Shown here one piece after another: positions 17,001-24,800 of a DNA stretch of 64,000 nucleotides; the first letter of the stretch is position 1; each line of letters begins with the position of its first letter. A program made the position numbers and the translations under genes. The notes beneath the pieces are model-generated. The model saw only the letters and a list, made by a program, of their open reading frames with translations, was not told the origin of the DNA and did not search any database. Where the stretch lies: assembly GCA_021825925.1 (NCBI GenBank), contig JAKAFP010000002.1:1-64000 (forward strand), in the 5' to 3' direction. The DNA comes from Chloroflexota bacterium. GTDB taxonomy: Bacteria > Chloroflexota > Anaerolineae > Anaerolineales > Anaerolineaceae.

Positions 17001-18094
17001 TCTTTCAACTCCGTAAATATTTCTTCAGCCAATTCAAAACGCGATAATACCCTAGGTAAGTCATTTGTAGCGAGCGTAATGGAAGCTAAAAAGGTTGGAT
17101 TATTCATGAGTATATAAAACTTTTGTTGAAATTGAGTTGCATGTTTTTTTACAAAATCAGTGGAATACTTAGTCATTATGCAAGACATCACATCAAATAA
17201 AGCAATATTAATAACACTTCGCTTACTATTTACTGAATTGTGTTTTCTAAAAGAGTGTTTTCCAAAAATTATTAGGTTATTTTTCATACTCCGCAGAAAA
17301 GTAGTTTCGAGTTCATTTAATTTTGCTTCATCAAATTGATTCATATACACAAGGGTTGATGCAAGAAAATCATCCATATCATCTGAATATTTTGTGTAAC
17401 CCAATAAAAAGAATCCACAAAAACGATTAATTACTTCCCGGTCACGCATTGTTTTTGGATTTAAACTTCCGTCAGTCGCAGCAAGAAATATTTCACTCAA
17501 TGCTTGTTTTTTCAACCAGCGAGTTGCTGGACCATTATTTAGGGAATTTCTCATTTGTTGTCGGCTTAATGGAATTCCGCTATTTACGCGTTCAAAAATA
17601 TCCAACCGAGCGCGTTCAGGTACTTTAGAGTCGATTAAATAAACGATTAAGTTAGTATCTTCAATACGAGCTTGATATTGTTGCGGAAGACTTGAAAATT
17701 TCTTGCCATTAAGTTTTGACTTTGGTATTTTTAATGAAAACTCATCTTTAAGATATCGTCTAAAAGTCATAAGACGTTGCAACCCATCAACAACAATTAT
17801 TTTTCCAGAATCTTGCTCTGCAAGATAGAAAACGGGTAACGGAATACGCATTAATACAGATTCTATTAATCTACTTTGACGATCTTCTTTCCATACAAAA
17901 TCCCTTTGAAAATCAGGATCTAGAATATATGCTTTTTTATCAATTCTTCGCATGATCTCATATACGGTACGTTGCTCAGGACGAATTAGTAAGCTGTCCA
18001 AAGGATAAGCAAACCCTTTGTCCATTTGTAAGTCTAATCCTTCGGGTTCTTCATATACTTTTTGTGAATCTGATTCGGTATTTGAATTACTCAT
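16997..18094 (-). CDS. DUF262 domain protein (GmrSD N-terminal-like, ParB/Srx fold)
   Basis: The 365-residue protein carries the DUF262 hallmarks DPDFQRDFVWKEDRQSRLIES (about 59-79) and VVDGLQRLMTFRRYL (about 101-115). Most relatives read DGQQR, so Gln-to-Leu is a small deviation in the presumed nucleotide-binding loop. DUF262 is the NTP-hydrolysing half of GmrSD-type type IV restriction enzymes and occurs in several defence modules. The DUF1524 HNH nuclease half is absent, the remaining C-terminus being helical. ATG start with AGGTGGAAA upstream. First gene of the cassette. Confidence 0.85.
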   Translation of the reverse strand: MSNSNTESDSQKVYEEPEGLDLQMDKGFAYPLDSLLIRPEQRTVYEIMRRIDKKAYILDPDFQRDFVWKEDRQSRLIESVLMRIPLPVFYLAEQDSGKIIVVDGLQRLMTFRRYLKDEFSLKIPKSKLNGKKFSSLPQQYQARIEDTNLIVYLIDSKVPERARLDIFERVNSGIPLSRQQMRNSLNNGPATRWLKKQALSEIFLAATDGSLNPKTMRDREVINRFCGFFLLGYTKYSDDMDDFLASTLVYMNQFDEAKLNELETTFLRSMKNNLIIFGKHSFRKHNSVNSKRSVINIALFDVMSCIMTKYSTDFVKKHATQFQQKFYILMNNPTFLASITLATNDLPRVLSRFELAEEIFTELKE

Positions 18095-18113
18095 TTTCCA
18101 CCTATTTTTCTGA

Positions 18114-18133
18114 GTTTATTAATATTAATAAAC
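18114..18133. promoter_or_regulatory. Perfect 20-bp palindrome upstream of the DUF262 gene
   Basis: GTTTATTAATATTAATAAAC is fully self-complementary and starts 20 bp before the cassette's first ATG, just outside the ribosome-binding site. It could be an operator bound by a dimeric repressor or a leader hairpin controlling the cassette. The surrounding gap 18095-18453 holds no gene. It is extremely AT-rich up to about 18360, then holds the attachment-like repeat and the terminator. Confidence 0.6.
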
Positions 18134-18177
18134 AATTTACTAATACTAATATTTTTTTATATTGTTAACGTTTTTCA

Positions 18178-18205
18178 TAAATAGCTTAACTTTTTTTTCA
18201 GTCAA
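18178..18205 (-). promoter_or_regulatory. Candidate promoter of the DUF262 cassette
   Basis: On the minus strand TTGACT, a 16-bp A-rich spacer and TATTTA resemble a sigma70 promoter. Transcription would start near 18171 and run through the 20-bp palindrome. The AT-richness makes chance matches likely. Confidence 0.35.
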
Positions 18206-18373
18206 CAAATCCTATTTTCGACTTTTTAATCTTCATTATATATAATAATTAAAAGAATATCCAAGTTTTTTGATTCTTAGGGTTAAATTTTTTATCATTT
18301 GTTAATAATACCAAAAATATATTCCATTTTTCTACCCTCCAGCGTATAAAAAAGTATTCTTTTGAAATTGTTA

Positions 18374-18385
18374 CCCATTACCCGC
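18374..18385 (+). repeat. Right candidate attachment repeat
   Basis: CCCATTACCCGC, one mismatch to the tRNA-Gly 3' end and in the same orientation. It is followed by ACCA, resembling a discriminator base plus CCA, and then by a terminator. Confidence 0.45.
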
Positions 18386-18390
18386 ACCAG

Positions 18391-18412
18391 AAGACTCGAA
18401 AGAGTCTTTTTT
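18391..18412 (+). terminator. Orphan intrinsic terminator, possibly the original tRNA-Gly terminator
   Basis: AAGACTC-GAAA-GAGTCTT forms a 7-bp stem with a GNRA-type tetraloop followed by TTTTTGTTTG. On the plus strand no gene lies immediately upstream, since the neighbouring cassette is on the minus strand. The best candidate client is the tRNA-Gly gene before the insertion. Confidence 0.75.
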
Positions 18413-18453
18413 GTTTGTTACAATAGATACCAATCTACCCAAAAGAGGTATAC

Positions 18454-18642
18454 ATGGATTTAAACATTAATGGGATTTTACTGGCCGTCGCCACATTTGG
18501 CATTGTGTATATGTTTCCCATTATCAAAATGCGGAAGAACAAGGTTCCGATCACGTTGACTTCGCACAACATGGTGATCGCAGCGGTCACACTGGTGGCC
18601 TTCTATTTTATCTGGACAGGTGTGTTGGGATTGATCAAATAG
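18454..18642 (+). CDS. Small membrane protein of unknown function
   Basis: A 62-residue product with two hydrophobic helices (about 6-24 and 42-60) separated by a basic loop KMRKNKVPITLTSHN. The ATG has AAAGAGG nine bases upstream, and a terminator hairpin follows the gene. TACAAT at 18419-18424 is a possible -10. The topology resembles small two-helix proteins, but no family is recognised. Confidence 0.55.
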   Translation: MDLNINGILLAVATFGIVYMFPIIKMRKNKVPITLTSHNMVIAAVTLVAFYFIWTGVLGLIK

Positions 18643-18722
18643 ATCTCTCTGAATACTAATATTCCAATTAATACCTGACTCAATTTAATAATTACGATTT
18701 TCTATCTTTTTAGAAGTAGACA

Positions 18723-18751
18723 AAAAGGCGATCCTGGCAAGGTCGCCTTTT
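18723..18751 (+). terminator. Intrinsic terminator
   Basis: AAAAGGCGA (18723-18731) pairs perfectly with TCGCCTTTT (18743-18751). It separates the small membrane protein gene from the signalling operon. Confidence 0.75.
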
Positions 18752-18793
18752 GGCAATGTATGCTACAATCTTAAGGACCGAGGAATTGAGCCA

Positions 18794-19174
18794 ATGCCGG
18801 AACCTAAAACAATTCTTCACATCGAAGACAACCAGGATAACCGGGTGCTCGTCCGCAGATTGCTGCAATCAGAGCAATACCGCGTCATTGAAGCAACCAA
18901 TGCTTTTGAAGCGATTGATTGTCTGCGCCGTTGTTCACCTGACTTGATCCTGATGGACATTAACATACCCGATGTGGACGGCTACACTCTGACCGCCAAG
19001 CTCAAGACGATTCCGCGTGTCAAGAATGTGCCCATCGTGGCAATCACCGCTAATGTGCTGCGTGGAGACCGTGAAAAGACCCTACGTGCCGGTTGCGATG
19101 GCTATATTGAAAAACCGATTGATGTTGAAAAGTTCCTGGTACAGGTGGCCTACTTTTTGGGATTAAAAGTCTGA
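18794..19174 (+). CDS. Single-domain response regulator (CheY-like)
   Basis: Receiver domain only, 126 residues. The acidic pocket is HIEDN near the N-terminus, the phospho-acceptor is D55 in LILMDINIPDVDGY, the switch Thr/Ser lies in IVAITANVL and the conserved Lys in GYIEKPIDVEKF. The ATANVL/YIEKPI pattern is that of receivers from hybrid-kinase phosphorelays rather than of transcription factors. There is no output domain. ATG with GAGGAA upstream. First in a head-to-tail run with GAF proteins, ParA and a hybrid kinase, so it probably relays or drains phosphate from that kinase. Confidence 0.9.
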   Translation: MPEPKTILHIEDNQDNRVLVRRLLQSEQYRVIEATNAFEAIDCLRRCSPDLILMDINIPDVDGYTLTAKLKTIPRVKNVPIVAITANVLRGDREKTLRAGCDGYIEKPIDVEKFLVQVAYFLGLKV

Positions 19175-19274
19175 TCTGGAGGGAATTCTTTATTCGTATG
19201 GACGCTAATGATCGTTCCACTTCCAATGTTAATCTAATTTACTGCGCTGCTGGATAATCCATTGAGGAGCCGAT

Positions 19275-20012
19275 ATGCCGGATCGTGAAGAAAAACACAG
19301 CATCCTCCCCTCTCGTCATGCTGACCCCAAAACACAAGGCCTGTATGCTGCCCTGGATGGCATAAAAAATCTCAATTCCGCCCTTCTTCCCCTGGAAAAC
19401 GTGGCCAATCAAATCACGGCTACAACCCGATCCACGTTAAAAGTACCTTGTGTGGCCCTCTGGCTGGTGGATGACTTGCGTCAATGGATCGCCTTGCAAG
19501 CCTTTGCCTGTGCGGACTCTGCAGAAACAAACCCCAAGAAATACAACATTAGTATTGATGATGAATCGTCCCCGGTCGCAGCCTGCATAAAAGCGAATAA
19601 GGCATCGCTTCATAAAAAACAAACCATTAGCGAAATGGATCCAAGATCCGGCATTCTTACCAAAACTTATGTCACTGCGGTAATTCCACTCAGGACTCCC
19701 TCAGGTATCGTCGGGGTTTTTGAAGTATTGACCAATGCAAACGACCCTCTTAATAATGATGAATTGGAAAGTCTCGAAGTACTGGCATCCCAGGTTGCTC
19801 TGTTGGTTTCAAATCACCAGACCTCTGACCACTCTGCCAGACAGTCAGCTCTACAGAAACAACTCTACGAAATTACCTCCAAAATCAACCAGGCTAAAGA
19901 CTACGAATCCATCTTGCAGATCGCGGTCGAAGAGCTTTGTACTGCACTCCATCTTCCCGGTGCTTCAATGCATGTCAACATGTCGGCTGTGGGCGAGGAG
20001 CATAAACCATGA
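19275..20012 (+). CDS. GAF domain protein
   Basis: A 245-residue protein with one recognisable GAF domain at about residues 35-180. It shows the PCVALWLVDD strand, the exposed loop KKYNISIDDESSPVAACI, and VTAVIPLRTPSGIVGVFEVLTN followed by the helix LEVLASQVALLV. The C-terminus (YEITSKINQAKDYESILQIAVEELCTALHL) is the start of a second sensor module that ends abruptly. The same motif closes the next protein, so the two look related by duplication. It overlaps the next gene by 4 bp. No enzymatic domain; probably a ligand or redox sensing partner. Confidence 0.75.
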   Translation: MPDREEKHSILPSRHADPKTQGLYAALDGIKNLNSALLPLENVANQITATTRSTLKVPCVALWLVDDLRQWIALQAFACADSAETNPKKYNISIDDESSPVAACIKANKASLHKKQTISEMDPRSGILTKTYVTAVIPLRTPSGIVGVFEVLTNANDPLNNDELESLEVLASQVALLVSNHQTSDHSARQSALQKQLYEITSKINQAKDYESILQIAVEELCTALHLPGASMHVNMSAVGEEHKP

Positions 20013-21127
20013 GCGGATTGTCCTCCTTCTTCCAACGCTTCAAGAAAGCCAATGTTCAAACCGGTGCCCTGCAGCCCCAAACTGGAGAATTGAACAGTGA
20101 AAACGAAATCCTGCAGTCATACATGCAGACCGCCATGGACCTCTCACGTCTGGCAGCAGGAACATCAGGCGACCTGGTTTTGATCAAGGAAATTTGCGAC
20201 CTTCTACAACAACGCTGTCTGCTGCATTATGTCGGTGTCTTCTTGATAGATAATGCCCGTGAGTACGCGGTTCTTCAATACGGCACCGGCGACCAAGGGC
20301 GGCAGATGCTTTCTGCCAGCTACCGGCTTGCCACCGGAGGGTATTCGCTCGTAGGCAAATGCATCCAGTCCAGAGAACTGACCTCTCTAATCACTGATGA
20401 GTCAAACCCATCCCGGTTTGAAAACCCGTTTTTACCGCAATCCCGCTTTGAACTTGCCCTTCCCTTGATCAGAAATGATCAACTTCTGGGTGTGCTGGAT
20501 ATCCATTCCGCGGCCGCCAGGGCGTTGGATGAAAAAATCGTCACCCTTTTGCAACAGGCTGCCAATCTGCTCGCCATTTCGCTGCAAAAACCCGCTCTGC
20601 CTAAACAGTCAAAAGGGAGTGGTTTTCTAAACCTGGATGAATTGCAAACAACGGTTAAGAACGAAGTCCAGGAAGTGTCTGTAAATTACACAAATTCAGC
20701 ATATCTCAAACCACGCCTGAAAAATGCCATTCACGCCATTCCGCTCGTGCTGCACCACGAGACCATCGGCAGTCTGGACCTGGAACTGGATGACCTGGAA
20801 TGGAGCGCGGAAAATGAACAATTCGCGCAGGCGGTTGCTGCCCAGACACTTACCGCACTGGAAAATGTCAGACGTCTTGACCAGATCATCCATCATGCTG
20901 AACGAGAACGCCGGATCCTTGAGATCACCTCAAAGATCCGATCTACCAATGATTCCCAGAAGATGCTGCAAATCGCTCTCGAAGAGATCAGCAGCCACCT
21001 TGGCGTTTCACAAGCCCAAATTGTCTTGAACGTACCTGAAGTTCCACGCACCACGGAACAACTTGAAAACTCAAACACTAAATCACTGCAGAGAAAGATG
21101 ACCACCGGCCAACTGCCAGAGCTTTGA
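20009..21127 (+). CDS. GAF domain protein with two GAF-like modules
   Basis: A 372-residue protein. The first GAF is at about 40-195 (CDLLQQRCLLHYVGVFLIDNAREYAVLQYGTG ... ELALPLIRNDQLLGVLDIHS). A degenerate second one lies at about 205-300 (HAIPLVLHHETIGSLDLELDDLEWSAENEQFAQ). Then comes the segment RRILEITSKIRSTNDSQKMLQIALEEIS, typical of the linker before a further module, and a Thr/Gln-rich tail. No kinase or cyclase domain. ATGA overlap with the preceding gene and 7 bp to parA indicate co-translation. Confidence 0.75.
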   Translation: MSGLSSFFQRFKKANVQTGALQPQTGELNSENEILQSYMQTAMDLSRLAAGTSGDLVLIKEICDLLQQRCLLHYVGVFLIDNAREYAVLQYGTGDQGRQMLSASYRLATGGYSLVGKCIQSRELTSLITDESNPSRFENPFLPQSRFELALPLIRNDQLLGVLDIHSAAARALDEKIVTLLQQAANLLAISLQKPALPKQSKGSGFLNLDELQTTVKNEVQEVSVNYTNSAYLKPRLKNAIHAIPLVLHHETIGSLDLELDDLEWSAENEQFAQAVAAQTLTALENVRRLDQIIHHAERERRILEITSKIRSTNDSQKMLQIALEEISSHLGVSQAQIVLNVPEVPRTTEQLENSNTKSLQRKMTTGQLPEL

Positions 21128-21134
21128 GGAAACG

Positions 21135-21896
21135 ATGACCAGTGTGATAGCAATCGCCAATGAAAAAGGCGGCGTCGCCAAAACCACCACTGCCCTCTCA
21201 CTCGGGGGAGCGCTGGTTGCACTTGGTTATCGGGTGCTGATGGTAGACCTCGATCCGCAAGCCAATCTTTCTTTGGCGCTTGGGTGTGAGACCCATACGG
21301 GAACAAAATCTTTTATCAACCTGGTGATGGAAAATCTTTTGCTTGATAAGGTGCTGATTAAAACTGAAATTCAGGGCCTTGATCTGCTTCCAGCCAACAA
21401 AGAAATTGGATTTGCCGAACGCGTATTACCCACCAGACCTGAATATAGGAATTTGCTGCGTAAAATCGTCGCTAACGAAAAAGACTATGATTTTGTGGTC
21501 ATAGATTGTCCGCCATTCTTGGGCACACTGACCACCAATGCCCTGACCGCTGCCAACCTGTTAATCATCCCCACTCAGGCGGAATATTTCTCTGTCTATG
21601 CCTTGCGCAACATGATGAGCCTGATCAGGGAAGTGCGCAAAAAAGGCAATCCAACCTTGCGTTACCGTTTGCTGATAACACTCTTTGACAAACGCAATAA
21701 GATCCACCGCACATTGTATGCGCACCTGCGCCAGACCTTTGTCGGCGGCGTGCTGGACTCCATTATTGAAGTAGACACAAAATTACGCGAAAGCGTAATC
21801 GCTGGCTTGCCAATTATTTTCCATGCAAAAAAAAGCCGTGCAGCCATGCAGTATTCCTTCCTCGCCCAGGAGATCATTCACTATGCCAAGGAATAA
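21135..21896 (+). CDS. ParA/Soj-family ATPase
   Basis: A 253-residue P-loop ATPase with deviant Walker A ANEKGGVAKTTTALSL, Walker A' DLDPQANLSLALG and Walker B DFVVIDCPPFLG. The next block, TNALTAANLLIIPTQAEYFSVYALRNM, is typical of Soj-type chromosome or cargo-positioning ATPases. No parB or parS is visible here. Sitting between GAF proteins and a giant hybrid kinase (14-bp overlap with the kinase gene), it may position a signalling complex on the nucleoid rather than segregate DNA. That role is inferred from context only. Confidence 0.85.
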   Translation: MTSVIAIANEKGGVAKTTTALSLGGALVALGYRVLMVDLDPQANLSLALGCETHTGTKSFINLVMENLLLDKVLIKTEIQGLDLLPANKEIGFAERVLPTRPEYRNLLRKIVANEKDYDFVVIDCPPFLGTLTTNALTAANLLIIPTQAEYFSVYALRNMMSLIREVRKKGNPTLRYRLLITLFDKRNKIHRTLYAHLRQTFVGGVLDSIIEVDTKLRESVIAGLPIIFHAKKSRAAMQYSFLAQEIIHYAKE

Positions 21897-24800
21897 GATT
21901 GATACCCGCCTGGACAAATTCTTCTCGGACTTTAATCCGAATGAAGAATCAGCTGAGATTCCCAGCTTGGATGCAGGTGACACTCCCGTTTACGCCTGGG
22001 AAACCGACCCGAATGGACTTATCACAGTTTGTGATGAAGGCATCCATAAAGTGCTTGGACTTTCCCCTGAGCAGGCATTAGGCAATCCGCTGATCTCGTT
22101 CCAACTTGCCGCCAGAGAACAATCCAAAATTCGAATTGCGCTGCAAAATGAACCCTTTCCGTTGGAAATCGAGTTAGCTGCGCTAGCTGCAGATGGCAAA
22201 AAACACATGGTGCGCTACACCATCTATCACAAACTTGATGAGGATGGTCAGGTTCAAGGATTTCGCGGCTATTGTGAACTATTGGCCGCTGAAAAAAAGC
22301 CAAAAACTGGCACAAAACGAGCAAGCCCCAAAAAGGTTCAAACCGCCCCTCTGACGGAATCAAGTGAAACTTCACCCAAAAAGGACACCAAAGATCTTGC
22401 GCCGTTAGAAGAACACACCTCTCCTTTGATCCATGAAGATTCCTCAGACGCTGAACCGACAAAGAAAAAGTCAGTAAAGAAACGCAAAACAGCTTTTGAA
22501 AGTGATGTCATCCAACAGACCAGAGAATTATCCGCCTGGGATGCCGGGATGACCAAAACACTGACCTTGTTACAGGACACAGGTGAAATGGATCGAGGCA
22601 GAACCTCACTGCCGATCAACAGCAAAGACCTGGCCGGTATTTCACTGGTTAAAAACAATTTTGATATCTCATCCACGGTTTGGACGGCACAAGCCCAGGC
22701 CAGTTTTGAAGACAACAAATTGGTCGCCATCTCTTCAGTAAACGGAAAACCAGCGATCCTGGCAGCCCCCTTGAATTTGCGCGATGAGAAGAAGGGTGTC
22801 ATCGAGATCATTGATGATAAACCTAACCGCGTTTGGACAGATGAAGACCGCCTCTTTTTACAGGAAATCTCGCATCAATTGGGTTTGGCACTTGAAAACT
22901 CGCAGTTGTATTCGACCATTCAAAAAGAGCTTTCGGAGCGCGTCAAAGCTGAACGTGAAACTCTGCGCCGCAACAAAGATCTTTCAAATCTCAATCAGAT
23001 CGGCCAGCAATTAAGCCAATTGGTCAATCAGGACCAGATATTTGAAACCATCGCCCCGATGGTTCAAAAAATGTTGAATGTTGAGAATCTTCTACTGACC
23101 CTGGTGGATAAAAATAAAACGGAGCTCAGTTTTCCTGTCTGCTTGGTTAACGGTATCAATGTAAACCTTGCACCCCGTTCTCTGCAGCAGGGTTACCAGG
23201 AAACCATGCTTGAAGACCGAAAGCCGCTGTTAATCAATAGGAATTTGGCTTCAACACTGAGTGAAACAAAATTTGACCACGCAAACTATCTGCCTTATTC
23301 GCTTCTGGCAGTGCCACTGCTGGCCGGGGATCGCGCCACCGGAGTGCTGTCGGTTTTTGACTATCAAAACGAAGATGCCTTTGACCAGGTGCAGATCGAG
23401 CTTCTCTCTAGTGTAGCCGCGCAGGTTGCCACAGCTCTCGAAAACGCAAAACTTTTTAATGAGATCACCAACGCCCTGCAAATAATTGAAAACCGTCAGC
23501 GGGTTCAAGGCAATGTAACGGATGCCGTCGCCGAACTAAGTCTCAAGGGTTCAGGTGAGATCAAATCCTTCTTGAGATCGCTGGCTCAGGCTAGTTTATG
23601 CGAACGAGCCATCTTTGCCGAGATCCACGATCAAAGTTGGCAGATGATAGCCAGCTATACCTCTCCAGAATCGAATCTTGTTGATGGCACAAGTGTTTAT
23701 CCAGACCTGGCCGTTGAACAACTTCAAGAAGCCATGCTTGACCTGCAAAAAAAGGGCTGGCATTCTCGCACACTGGATAACGCATCAGAACCCGAGAAAA
23801 AATGGTTGATGTCTAACCAAATTCAATCTGTACTTATCCTTGCCGTTAAACGGGATAGCCAGCTGGATGGTTTTATCGCACTTGAAAAACATGCCTCGGT
23901 TGAAGAATGGAAGATTGAAGAGATAGATATTCTCCGAACGGCATCAGAAGCCTTTGCAAACACCTTGATCCGTGAAGACCTGTTGAAACAGCTGCGCGGA
24001 TCGTTGAGTGAGACTGAAAACCTCTACAGCGCTTCTCACCAATTGGCTCTGGCAAGCACCATGCAAGAGATGATCATGGCGGTCATCAGCAGTTTTTCTG
24101 CCTCTGAGGTGGATCGCGGCGAGATCGTGCTCTTTGACTACAACATGGAAGGCCGCATTTCACGTATGACGATGGTTGCCAATGCTTCAGACGATAGTAT
24201 CAAACCAACCAATTTAACAGGTCATGAATATGAGGTTGATCTTTTTGAAAAACTATTTTCATCTCCATCACCTGTTTATTACGATCACCTGGCCGATGCG
24301 TTCATTGATGACCTTGTAAAACAGCAATTCCAGAGTTGTGGGGTTTATTCTTTGGCGGTACTGCCCTTGTGGAGCGTAAACGTTCAGACCGGGGTGCTGC
24401 TGTTGGAGACCAGCAAACCACATCGCTTCTCCACGCTGGAAAAACGTACTTACCCACCGCTGGTGGATCAAATGTCCACGGCCATTCAGAATCTACGTCT
24501 GTTTGAAAGCACCCAGATCGCACTGGCTGAAACCGAACTGCTTTTCAGAATTTCCAGCGGGATAGCGAATTCCTCCAGTATGGAAGAGTTGGTGACCCTG
24601 GTGGGTGAGAATGCCATGCCCAAAAACTGCGAATCGCTGCAGTTATATATTGCCTCAGATGCCCGCTCTTCTCAATCACCTGATTTTTCGCTGGTGGGGA
24701 CCTATTCAACCGGCTCAGAACCACGCATCACCAGCCAAAAGCTGCCTGCCAGCGCATTGCCGTTTTTAGAGTTTCCCTCCAAAGAACCAATCCTGCTGAA

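Larger units (their letters stand above)
14743..18385. mobile_element. Putative genomic islet inserted at tRNA-Gly
   Basis: The three-gene cassette is markedly AT-richer than the flanking DNA. It is bounded by CCCATCACCCGC (the tRNA-Gly 3' end, 14743-14754) and CCCATTACCCGC (18374-18385), an 11/12 direct repeat in the same orientation. An intrinsic terminator follows the right copy after 5 bp. This is what integration into a tRNA 3' end would leave: a duplicated tRNA end and a displaced terminator. No integrase or transposase lies inside, so it would be an integrase-less or decayed islet. Boundaries are inferred. Confidence 0.5.

Noticed and set aside
14756-18373. Prophage or insertion sequence
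   Set aside because: No integrase, transposase, structural phage gene or terminal inverted repeats were found; only the tRNA-end repeat supports mobility.
21135-21896. Chromosome partition locus (parABS)
   Set aside because: No parB follows and no parS-like 16-bp palindrome was noticed nearby. The gene is coupled to a kinase instead.
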